Assembly (NCBI GenBank): GCA_900049755.1
Contig: LT160593.1
Location: forward strand, 32,244 to 96,243
Direction: 5' to 3'
Length of the DNA stretch: 64,000 bases
From: Corynebacterium provencense
GTDB taxonomy: Bacteria; Actinomycetota; Actinomycetes; Mycobacteriales; Mycobacteriaceae
The translations under genes were made by a program, and so were the position numbers. Within the stretch, counting starts at the first letter, position 1; each line of letters opens with the position of its first letter. Positions 57,004 through 64,000 of this stretch are shown piece by piece. The notes under the pieces are model-generated. The model was not told the DNA's origin, searched no databases, and saw only the letters and a program-made list of their open reading frames with translations.

Positions 57004-58428
57004 TCAGCTCTGCCAGGGGCCGATGTCGTTGGTCGGGGCTTCGAGCACATCCGAGGTGACCAGGTAGGTCTCCATCGTGCCGTTGAGGATGTCGGTCTGA
57101 CCGGACAGGAAGTCCGGCAGCCCGAGACCGAGTTTCGACAGTTCCCGGACGATGTTGTCCGGCAGGTCCTCGGCGTCGAGGGTGAGCGGCAGGCCGGTGT
57201 CCACCCCCGCCACCTCGGCGGTGATGGTCATCTTCCTGACGAAGATGTGGAAGTTCCCGGACAGGGTCGTCACCGCCCCGAGCGTGTCCTGGCCCAGGTC
57301 CTGCAGTCCGGGGACGCCGTTGGGGAACTGGACCCGCAGGTTGGTCAGCACGGTGCGGTCGGAGTCGATGCGGAATGCCTTCTTCGGCCCCTGCAGGGTG
57401 TCGACGGTGACCACCGAGAGTTTCATCCCCGGCGTCATTGCGGTCCGGTCGGACTTGATGGTGAAGGTGTTGCCGGTGATCGGCAGCAGACCCTGCACCG
57501 GTGCCGGAGGTTCGACGTTGAGCCCGGGGACCGTGACGCCGAGGGCGTCGAGGCCACCGTCGATGTTCTGCTGCAGTGCGGTACCGTCCGGCAGGGTCGG
57601 CTCGGGCAGCCGGAGTTCCGGCAGGCCCGGCAGCTGCAGTGAGGGTGCCGCCGGTGTGGTGGAGGGGGCCGTGGTCGTGGCGTCTCCTCCTGTGGCACCG
57701 GTGCCGGACGGGGCTGCCGGTTCTACCTGCTGTCCGGCCTGACCGTCCTGGCCGGGCAGTGTCGGAAGCCGGAGTTCGGGCAGGCCCGGAATCTGGGCGG
57801 AGGCCTGGGGCGTGTGTGCCCCGAGTCCGACGGTGAGGGCGGCGAGGGCTGCGACCGCGGCGACGGCGGTGGTGGAACCGCCCTTACCCGGTTTCTGCTC
57901 CTTCGACCTCACCTTCTCCTCTCTCCGGTTCTTCTTCTCTGCCCGGGCCTCGTCACGTGACTGGGGTGTCCAGGCCAGGGCCATGGCCCCGCCGACCAGG
58001 GAGAGGACGGTGCCGATGATGAATCCGCCGAAGTTGGACTGGGGCAGGGCGACGATCGCCAGGACCATCGCAGCGACCCCGGTGAGGATCCGGCCTTCAC
58101 CCCGGAACCATGTCATCAGTCCGCAGACGATGAGGAGGATGCCGATGACGAGGGTGGAGACTCCCGCCAGGGTGGAGATCTGGATCTGGATGTTGGAGAT
58201 CTCCAGGCTGAGGTAGGCGGGGGTCAGGATGACCGCTCCGCCGAGGATCATCAGCAGGCCGGCGCCGAAGGCGCGCTGTCGGCGCCAGGTGGTGAACCTG
58301 CGGTTGCTCTTCTCGAGCTTCTCGCTGGTGGTTTCGGCACCTGGTCCGGCGTCGGGGGTCACCTCCGCGGCACCGTCCAGAGGTTGTGTCACATCTCCCG
58401 GGGTGTCGGGGGTGGGGGTGCCGGTCAT
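57004..58428 (-). CDS. DUF6114-family membrane protein with LPELRLP repeats
   Basis: A 474-residue protein; the ATG at 58428 shares one base with the stop of the upstream DUF6230 gene (TGATG). A 50-residue acidic tail is followed by four membrane helices ('AFGAGLLMILGGAVILTPAY' to 'IIGTVLSLVGGAMALAW'), which fits DUF6114. A basic loop (RAEKKNRREEKVRSKEQKPG) and a fifth hydrophobic segment lead to a long extracytoplasmic part. There 'GLPELRLP' occurs twice (about residues 217-224 and 275-282) around a Q/A/P/T linker. The C-terminal 180 residues look folded. Function is unknown; pairing with DUF6230 is a recurrent actinobacterial arrangement. Confidence 0.75.
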   Translation of the reverse strand: MTGTPTPDTPGDVTQPLDGAAEVTPDAGPGAETTSEKLEKSNRRFTTWRRQRAFGAGLLMILGGAVILTPAYLSLEISNIQIQISTLAGVSTLVIGILLIVCGLMTWFRGEGRILTGVAAMVLAIVALPQSNFGGFIIGTVLSLVGGAMALAWTPQSRDEARAEKKNRREEKVRSKEQKPGKGGSTTAVAAVAALAALTVGLGAHTPQASAQIPGLPELRLPTLPGQDGQAGQQVEPAAPSGTGATGGDATTTAPSTTPAAPSLQLPGLPELRLPEPTLPDGTALQQNIDGGLDALGVTVPGLNVEPPAPVQGLLPITGNTFTIKSDRTAMTPGMKLSVVTVDTLQGPKKAFRIDSDRTVLTNLRVQFPNGVPGLQDLGQDTLGAVTTLSGNFHIFVRKMTITAEVAGVDTGLPLTLDAEDLPDNIVRELSKLGLGLPDFLSGQTDILNGTMETYLVTSDVLEAPTNDIGPWQS

Positions 58429-58997
58429 CAGCATTCGGCCTTGTCGGCGTCGACGACGGACACCTGCGAACCCGCGGCGGTGAGCTGGTCGGCGGAGATG
58501 GAGGTGGCCTTGATCTTCTGGTCGAATGCCTGGATGGCGTCCGCGGCGATTCCCCACTGGCCGGCAGAGGCACCGTCGTCGAGCTGGGAGGCGTCCACAC
58601 CGATCTGAGGCTTGATCAGGGTCATCCCGCCGTTGAGGCCGGGGGCGCCGATGACGAGGTTCTCGGCGCTGAAGTTCTTGCCGGGCACCTTCATCTGGAA
58701 CTTCTTCTCCCCCAGGCCGGGGATCTCGAGGGGGGCGGCCATGCACAGGTCGGTGATCTCGGCTTTGGTGAACTTCAGTTTCGCCACTGCGACGTCACCG
58801 CCGCTGAGCTTGTCGTTGCCGACGAAGATCGCCACCCCCTGGCCGTCGAGGCCGTGGACGGTCTGGGAGAAAATGGTGTTCGACAGTGACAGGTTGGCGG
58901 AGATGCCGCCCTGTGCCATGGCGACGCCCATGCCGCCGGTGGCGACGAGCCCGACGGCGAGGATGCCGACGAAGCGCTTGCCCTTGATGTGTCCCAT
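58428..58997 (-). CDS. DUF6230-family secreted protein
   Basis: A 189-residue protein with an N-terminal signal (KGKRFVGILAVGLVATGGMGVAMA) and a mature domain rich in beta-forming residues, including 'SGGDVAVAKLKFTKAEITDLCMA' and the final 'VSVVDADKAEC'. This fits DUF6230, whose members have been loosely labelled as cholesterol-esterase-like in databases without evidence. The two cysteines could form a disulfide. It is translationally coupled to the DUF6114 protein, which probably anchors or exports it. Confidence 0.75.
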   Translation of the reverse strand: MGHIKGKRFVGILAVGLVATGGMGVAMAQGGISANLSLSNTIFSQTVHGLDGQGVAIFVGNDKLSGGDVAVAKLKFTKAEITDLCMAAPLEIPGLGEKKFQMKVPGKNFSAENLVIGAPGLNGGMTLIKPQIGVDASQLDDGASAGQWGIAADAIQAFDQKIKATSISADQLTAAGSQVSVVDADKAEC

Positions 58998-59163
58998 TGT
59001 TCTCTTCCTCCGTCAACGACGCCCGTGGCGTCCGTCAGATACGTGGGCGGGGTTCCGCCTCCTGTTGTCCGGGTTATCCTATCGCCGTCCAACGTGTTTC
59101 CATGCACAATACGGATATTTTTGCCGACCGAATCTGGTGAACGGCGGACACCTTCACGGCGTG

Positions 59164-60486
59164 TCAGTGGCCCGCCGCAGAACTGGTCGCCTTCTGTCCT
59201 CGCCGGCGCTCTCCACGGCGTCCTCCCTGTCTTCTTTCCCGTCTTCCTTCCCGTCGGTCGGAGTACAGGGTCAGGGCGAGCGAGACCAGCTGCACCCCCG
59301 CCAGTGAGATCACCAGTGGCGTCCACCCCAGGTCGAAGACGTGCCCCAGTGCCCAGCCGAGGATCGAGGAGCCGAGGTAGTAGCTCATGACATAGGTCGA
59401 GGACGCCTCGGCCCGGTCACCGTCGGCCCGCGCACCCACCAACGCGGATGCCGTGGAGTGGGCGGCGAAGAAGCTGGCGGTGAACATCAGTGCTCCGAGG
59501 ACCGTCGTCCACAGTGCAGGGACGAGCATGACCAGCAGGCCGGCGACGGAGATCGCCGACGACGCCGTGAGAACCTTCCCGGGACCGTAGCGGGCGGACA
59601 GTGCACCCGCCCTGGCCGACGACCATGTCCCCGACAGGTACAGCAGGAAGACCATCCCGGCCCAGATCTCACTGAGGCCGAACTGTCGGGTGAGCTGGAA
59701 GCCCAGGTAGTTGTACAGCGAGACGAAGGACCCCATGAGCATGAAGGGCAGCAGGAACAGGGGGACGAGCCTCGGATTGTGCCAGTGTCTGCGGAAGGCG
59801 GAGACCTCGTGGCGCAGGGTGATCTTCTTCGGTGTGAAGTTGCGCTGTGGCGGCAGGGCCCAGGCGCACACCAGTCCGAGGAGGAAGGCGACGGATGCTC
59901 CGGCCAGGGCGGCCCCGCGCCAGTCGGTGATCTCGAGGAACCACGAGGGGATGAGGCGTCCCATCAGTCCGCCGATGGAGGTGCCGGCGATGTAGAGGCC
60001 CATCACCCTGCCCAGGTGGGAGGGGCGGATCTCTTCGGCGAGGAAGGTCATCGTCACGGCCGGGACCCCGGCCACCGCTATGCCCTGGAGGGCGCGCAGT
60101 CCGATCAGTGAGCTGATGCCGGGGGCGAGGCAGAGCAGCAGGCTGAGGACGGTGGCGGCGAGGACGGAGGCGCGCAGGACGGTGCGGCGTCCGATGCGTT
60201 CGGAGATGATGCTCACCGGGACGACGGTGACGGCGAGAAGTCCGGTGGTCGCCGAGACGGTGAGGGCGGCGGTGGTGGGGGAGACCCGGAGGCTGTCGCT
60301 GATGGAGGGAAGCAGGGCCTGGGTCAGGTACATGGCGTTGAAGGACGCCAGTCCCGCGGTCGCGGCGGCGACCATGACCCGACGGTATCCGGGGTCTCCG
60401 GGGGCGAGTCCGGTGGTTCGGCGGGCTGTGGTGCCCGCGCCCGGGGGAGTGGCGGGGGCGTTGCCGGGTGGCGTCATGGTTCCCAT
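59164..60486 (-). CDS. MFS transporter (drug or sugar efflux type)
   Basis: A 440-residue transporter with 12 helices from the ATG at 60486 (an ATG at 60477 is an alternative). 'YLTQALLPSISDSLRVSPTTAALTVS' and the loop-2 motif 'ISERIGRRTVLRASVLAA' are typical of the YnfM-like efflux group. The C-terminus is strongly basic (DRREGRRERRQGGRRGERRRGQK). It is divergent from a LysR regulator with only 56 bases between starts, so the regulator probably controls it. Confidence 0.85.
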   Translation of the reverse strand: MGTMTPPGNAPATPPGAGTTARRTTGLAPGDPGYRRVMVAAATAGLASFNAMYLTQALLPSISDSLRVSPTTAALTVSATTGLLAVTVVPVSIISERIGRRTVLRASVLAATVLSLLLCLAPGISSLIGLRALQGIAVAGVPAVTMTFLAEEIRPSHLGRVMGLYIAGTSIGGLMGRLIPSWFLEITDWRGAALAGASVAFLLGLVCAWALPPQRNFTPKKITLRHEVSAFRRHWHNPRLVPLFLLPFMLMGSFVSLYNYLGFQLTRQFGLSEIWAGMVFLLYLSGTWSSARAGALSARYGPGKVLTASSAISVAGLLVMLVPALWTTVLGALMFTASFFAAHSTASALVGARADGDRAEASSTYVMSYYLGSSILGWALGHVFDLGWTPLVISLAGVQLVSLALTLYSDRREGRRERRQGGRRGERRRGQKATSSAAGH

Positions 60487-60542
60487 CGTGCGCGTCGGGG
60501 CGTCCTCCGCAAAATGCAACAGGCAGGCTGTACAGTCCCGTT

Positions 60543-61496
60543 ATGCGCATCGATGACCTGGGGTGGTTCCTCGATCTCGTGGACACCTGCAACATGGCGG
60601 ACACCGCCGCGGCCACCGGCCTGAGCCAGTCCTCTCTCTCCCGCCGCCTGGCGGGCCTGGAGGCGGAGGTGGGCACCACCCTGTTCGACCGGCGCGGACG
60701 CAACCTCGTGCTCAACCACCGCGGTGAACTTCTCGCCGACACCGCCCGGAAAACACGCGACACCTGGGCAGACGGGGTGGAGGCGGTGCGGCGGCTCGTC
60801 GACCCTGCGCGCGGTACCGTCCGACTGTGCTTCATGCACTCCCTGGGCACGTGGATGGTCCCTGATCTGCTGCGGACCTGGCGGGCCGCCCACCCGACCG
60901 TGGAGTTCGAACTGGTGCAGGGGGCGGCGCGGCAACTGGTCGACCGGGTCGTCGACGGCCGTTCAGACCTGGCCTTCGTGGGGCCGGAACCTGTCGCACA
61001 GATCCGTGCCGGGCAGGTCCACTGGTGTGAGCTGGCCCAGCAGCGCCTCGGCCTGGCGGTCCCGGAAGGTCACCGGCTGGCCACCGGTCCGGACGGTTCC
61101 CCACGCACCTCGGTGGACCTGCGCGAGGCGCGCGAGGAGCCTTTCGTCGCCATGCTGGAAGGTTTCGGCACGAGGATGATCCTGGACCAGCTCAGTGAGG
61201 ACGCCGGATTCCGGCCCCGCCTGGTCTTCGAGTCCATGGAGCTGACCACGGTCGCCGGACTGGTCACGGCGGGGCTCGGTGTGGCGATGCTGCCGCTGGA
61301 CGACCCCAACCTGCGCCTGCCCGGGATGCAGGTCATACCGCTGAGGACCCGCCGGCGACGGGAACTGGGGGTGGTGTGGTCGGCGTCCGGAACGCAGGCA
61401 CCTCCGGTGGCGGCGTTCCGGGACTTCGTCGTCAGCGACGGGAGGTCAGCCGTGACGCCACGACACGCCACCCGATCAGCAGAACCACCAGCATGA
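60543..61496 (+). CDS. LysR-family transcriptional regulator
   Basis: A 317-residue regulator from the ATG at 60543. The N-terminal winged helix is 'FLDLVDTCNMADTAAATGLSQSSLSRRLAGLEAEVGTTLFDRRG' in pattern (residues 8-51), followed by a substrate-binding domain ('RGTVRLCFMHSLGTWMVP'). Divergence from the MFS gene is the classic LysR arrangement. The end overlaps the end of the minus-strand DUF3054 gene by 65 bases. Confidence 0.9.
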   Translation: MRIDDLGWFLDLVDTCNMADTAAATGLSQSSLSRRLAGLEAEVGTTLFDRRGRNLVLNHRGELLADTARKTRDTWADGVEAVRRLVDPARGTVRLCFMHSLGTWMVPDLLRTWRAAHPTVEFELVQGAARQLVDRVVDGRSDLAFVGPEPVAQIRAGQVHWCELAQQRLGLAVPEGHRLATGPDGSPRTSVDLREAREEPFVAMLEGFGTRMILDQLSEDAGFRPRLVFESMELTTVAGLVTAGLGVAMLPLDDPNLRLPGMQVIPLRTRRRRELGVVWSASGTQAPPVAAFRDFVVSDGRSAVTPRHATRSAEPPA

Positions 61497-61862
61497 CCGC
61501 GGCGACGATCATGAAGGACCAGTGCGGGACCTCACCGTGCCGCAACCCCCAGAACACCATGCCCGTGACCCACGTGACCGCACAGATCAGCAGTCCGCTG
61601 CCCGGGGCGGAACGCAGACGGTCGGCGGCGATGAGACCCCAGACCAGCACTGTGCCGATGAGGAAAGGCCAGGTGGTGTCCAGCCATCCGAGGAATGACA
61701 GGGGGAGATCCTCGGAATTGTGCGCGATCCGCGCCAGAAGGGCGAAGATGAGCACCGCGACGACGTCGGCGATGACGGCGTTCCGGATGCCGAGGCCCGC
61801 TGTCGCGGAGGTGGGTCCGGTCGGCTCCGGGGCGGGGGGACGCCCGTGGTGGGCGGGCCACC
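61432..61862 (-). pseudogene. DUF3054-family membrane protein, start lost in adapter-like scar
   Basis: About 140 residues can be read. After 'PPAPEPTGPTSATAGLGIRN' there are four membrane helices ('AVIADVVAVLIFALLARIAH', 'TTWPFLIGTVLVWGLIAAD', 'LLICAVTWVTGMVFWGL' and 'WSFMIVAAVMLVVLLIGW'), matching DUF3054. No ATG, GTG or TTG lies between the scar at 61862-61895 and the domain in this frame, so the true start has been lost or replaced. Function is unknown. It follows the YbhN-like gene on the same strand. Confidence 0.65.
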
Positions 61863-61895
61863 GGTCTCTTATACCCTCCGAGTGTGGTATAGGGG
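61862..61895. other. Tagmentation-adapter-like scar between the YbhN-like and DUF3054 genes
   Basis: Read on the minus strand, the stretch ACTCGGAGGGTATAAGAGAC matches the read-2 adapter junction CTCGGAGATGTGTATAAGAGACAG with a few bases missing. An opposite partial copy (CCTATACCACACT) lies beside it. The scar supplies the TAA stop of the upstream YbhN-like frame and removes the start of the DUF3054 gene. Confidence 0.8.
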
Positions 61896-63125
61896 CCGCC
61901 CGCCGGTGCGGGGGGACGGTCGATCCCCGCCGTCCCGTGCACCGGCACCGTGCGGGTGGTCGTGGGCGCCGTGGGTACCGTGCACGGCAACCCCCGTGGC
62001 GATCTGCCGGAAGGTCGGCGGACGGTCGGGGTCCACCGTGTCGCGGACGAAGGTCCACAGGAAGACCAGCCAGCCGATGATCGCCAGTCCGATGAAGCTG
62101 ATCATCCGGAAGACGATGACCGCGGCGATGGCTTTGGCCGAGGCCATCTCCGCGACGCCGACTAGCATGCCGACGAGCGTGGCGTCCACCGGGCCGAGAC
62201 CACCCGGGGTGATCTGCGCCTGCCCCACGAGTTTGGCGGTGATGAATGCGAGGACGACGCCGGAGACCGGGGGTGTGGCGCCGACGGCGTGGACGGCGAA
62301 GAGGAGGCAGAAGATCTCCGCGATCCAGTTCAGCATCGACAGGGACACCGCCCAGAGAAGCTTTCCCGGTGAGATCCGGACGGCGCTGAGCTGGTCGGCG
62401 AACCCGGAGAGTCTGTCGTTCCACCGGTCTTCGGGGGCGTGGCGTCGGCGGTTGTACCACCGCAGTACCCGCAGCAGACCGGCCTCCACGGTGTCCGGGT
62501 GTTTCGCGGTCCAGTTCATCCCCCACGCCAGCAGACACAGGGCCAGGATGGTCAGACCCATCGAGTAGGGGTGGACCTCCGCACTGAGCAGGAACATCGC
62601 CCCGAACCCGAGGACAGCCATCCCCGCCCCGGACAACGCCCCCGACAGGACCATGTACCAGCTGGCGACGACGGGGGTCGCACCCCACTTCAACTGCTCC
62701 CGGAAGATCATGGCCGCGGATATCGCAGGGCCTCCGGGGAAGGTCGACGACCACGCGTTCGCCGCCAGGCCGAGGGCGTTGGCCGTGGAACGTTTCACCT
62801 GCACGCCGGCGGACCGGATGAGGACGACCATGACCTCGGCCTGTGCGACCATGGCCAGCATCATCGCCACCGACGCCGCGACGACGTACCAGTTGTTCGC
62901 CTGTTTGATGGCCTGCCATCCCTCGGAGAACAGGTGGTAGTGACCGCGTGCGGCGAAGGCGACGATCACGAGTATCAGCAGGGTCAGCAGGGCGCGGACC
63001 CTGGGGTCGCGCATGAAGACTTTGATGCGTCGGTGCCGACTGTAGGGCACAGGCGTCCCGTGGTCCGATCGCATGTCCGGTCGCTTGTCCGGCGGTTCCG
63101 AGGGAACTGGGGAATTGTGGTCCAC
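61869..63125 (-). CDS. YbhN/AglD-like flippase-fold membrane protein, C-terminus altered
   Basis: About 418 residues as assembled, with about eight membrane helices from the ATG at 63125. The family core is 'AEVMVVLIRSAGVQVKRSTANALGLAANAWSSTFPGG' (lysylphosphatidylglycerol synthase transmembrane region, UPF0104), and 'LVGQAQITPGGLGPVDATLVG' is another conserved segment. Such proteins flip or handle polyprenyl-linked or lipid intermediates; the exact substrate is not known. The last residues, 'RPLYHTRRV', come from the adapter-like scar, so the real C-terminus is missing. A histidine-rich patch (HGTHGAHDHPHG) precedes it. It is preceded by the MmpL gene three bases away. Confidence 0.75.
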   Translation of the reverse strand: MDHNSPVPSEPPDKRPDMRSDHGTPVPYSRHRRIKVFMRDPRVRALLTLLILVIVAFAARGHYHLFSEGWQAIKQANNWYVVAASVAMMLAMVAQAEVMVVLIRSAGVQVKRSTANALGLAANAWSSTFPGGPAISAAMIFREQLKWGATPVVASWYMVLSGALSGAGMAVLGFGAMFLLSAEVHPYSMGLTILALCLLAWGMNWTAKHPDTVEAGLLRVLRWYNRRRHAPEDRWNDRLSGFADQLSAVRISPGKLLWAVSLSMLNWIAEIFCLLFAVHAVGATPPVSGVVLAFITAKLVGQAQITPGGLGPVDATLVGMLVGVAEMASAKAIAAVIVFRMISFIGLAIIGWLVFLWTFVRDTVDPDRPPTFRQIATGVAVHGTHGAHDHPHGAGARDGGDRPSPRTGGRPLYHTRRV

Positions 63126-63128
63126 TGA

Positions 63129-64000
63129 TCAGGTCCGCTCGCCGTGCCCGTGGTCCCGGCTGTGGTTGCTGTCCCGGCCTGTGTCCCGGCCTGAGTCACT
63201 GCCGTCACCGGCAGCGGCGTTGTCCCTCGCGGCGACCCGGGCCATCAGCTCGGCGAAGGGGATCGGCCGGTCACTGTCGCCGGCTCGGTCAGACAGTCCG
63301 GAACCGGCGGGGGAGGACGCCACCCCCTCCAGCCTCTCGTTGTGCCCGATCTTCTGCGACAACCGGGTCACCCACCGCGGCGCCCACCAGCAGTCCTCGC
63401 GCAGCAGGGCCATCAGTGCAGGCACGAGGAACATGCGTATGACCGTGGCGTCGATGAGCAGTGCGGCGATCATGCCGAAGGCGATGTACTTCATCATCAC
63501 GATCGAGGAGAACCCGAAGGCGCCGCACACGACGATCATGATCGCCGCAGCCGCGGTGATGATCCCCCCGGTCGTCGCCGTGCCGAAACGTATGGCTTCC
63601 CTGGTCGTGGCACCGTGGGCACGTGCCTCGACCATGCGGGAGACGAGGAAGACCTCGTAGTCCGTCGACAGTCCGTAGATGATCGCCACGATCAGCACCA
63701 GGACAGGGCTCATCAACGGTCCGGGTGAGAAGTTGAACAGGTCTGCTCCGACCCCGTCGACGAACAGCAGGGTGAGGATCCCGAGTGTGGCACCGGTGCC
63801 GAGGAGGTTCATGATCACCGCCTTCGCCGGCAGGATCACCGAGCCGAAGACGAGGGACAGGAGAATGAACGTGGCGACGATGATGTACAGGAGCATCCAC
63901 GGCAGTTTCGAGAACAGGGCGTCGATGGACTCCACCTCCATCGCCGGGGTACCGGCGACGAGCACGGTCGCCCCGTCGACGTCGATGTCGCGCAGTGCCT
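63129..64000 (-). CDS. MmpL-family transporter, C-terminal part
   Basis: The gene begins beyond the right edge; about 290 C-terminal residues are visible. Five membrane helices are present, and the segment 'VAIIYGLSTDYEVFLVSRMVEAR' contains the Asp-Tyr pair of the proton-relay site in MmpL3-type exporters. 'TTGGIITAAAAIMIVVCGAF' follows. A cytoplasmic tail rich in D, R, S and G ends the protein. In corynebacteria such a gene near accD3/accD4 exports trehalose monocorynomycolate (CmpL1); this is inferred from position and motif. Confidence 0.85.
   Translation of the reverse strand, partial: ALRDIDVDGATVLVAGTPAMEVESIDALFSKLPWMLLYIIVATFILLSLVFGSVILPAKAVIMNLLGTGATLGILTLLFVDGVGADLFNFSPGPLMSPVLVLIVAIIYGLSTDYEVFLVSRMVEARAHGATTREAIRFGTATTGGIITAAAAIMIVVCGAFGFSSIVMMKYIAFGMIAALLIDATVIRMFLVPALMALLREDCWWAPRWVTRLSQKIGHNERLEGVASSPAGSGLSDRAGDSDRPIPFAELMARVAARDNAAAGDGSDSGRDTGRDSNHSRDHGHGERT

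Overview
The window is about 64 kb of high-GC DNA from a mycolic-acid-containing actinobacterium, almost certainly Corynebacterium. The diagnostic set is pks13, fadD32, accD4, corynomycolyltransferases with LGFP repeats, glfT2, ubiA, glf, a split class Ib ribonucleotide reductase and DtxR-like operators. Gene content and GC suit the high-GC Corynebacterium group, but I cannot name a species from this sequence. There is no rRNA, tRNA, CRISPR array or complete mobile element.

Layout. (1) 1-12.8 kb is mostly housekeeping: the N-terminus of a probable LytR-CpsA-Psr protein, an SdpI-family membrane protein, amidase plus CPBP protease (minus strand), pheA-gpmB, a ProP-like symporter, a mini-metallopeptidase with a septum-formation-like protein, serS, a PlsC acyltransferase, a Cof/HAD phosphatase and LtrA. 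(2) 12.8-22.8 kb holds pckG, then a divergent class Ib ribonucleotide reductase locus (nrdE with a flavin reductase on minus, nrdI-nrdF on plus), butA, a quinone-oxidoreductase-like gene and glf. (3) 22.9-38.1 kb is an accessory block: an acyl-CoA ligase, a heterodimeric exporter-fold ABC transporter, three siderophore-binding lipoproteins, a siderophore-interacting flavoprotein, an AraC regulator and a FecCD-type permease/permease/ATPase set. Several of its upstream regions resemble DtxR/IdeR iron boxes. (4) 38.2-56.0 kb is the conserved cell-wall and mycolate cluster: glfT2, PAP2 phosphatase, ubiA, two mycolyltransferases, a DUF732 lipoprotein, a cutinase-like protein, fadD32, pks13 and accD4. 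(5) 56.3-64 kb holds a secreted Ser-rich protein, the DUF6114/DUF6230 pair, a divergent MFS/LysR pair, a DUF3054 protein, a YbhN-like flippase-fold protein and the end of an MmpL transporter.

How the genes work together. FadD32, Pks13 and AccD4 make the corynomycolate; the MmpL protein is expected to export it as a trehalose ester; the mycolyltransferases attach it to arabinogalactan, whose galactan and arabinose donors depend on Glf, GlfT2, UbiA and the PAP2 phosphatase. The accessory block separates glf from glfT2 and looks like one iron-acquisition regulon.

Main caution. At least four places (about 3637, 27054-27125, 53294, 61862), and probably a fifth (28301), carry sequence closely resembling the synthetic Tn5 mosaic end used in tagmentation libraries (AGATGTGTATAAGAGACAG and its complement), some with duplicated flanks. 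They break pheA, one ABC half-transporter and the start of the DUF3054 gene, and add 21 codons to pks13. A separate 10-bp duplication frameshifts the second ABC gene. I read these as assembly or library artefacts, not biology, so those genes are probably intact in the organism.
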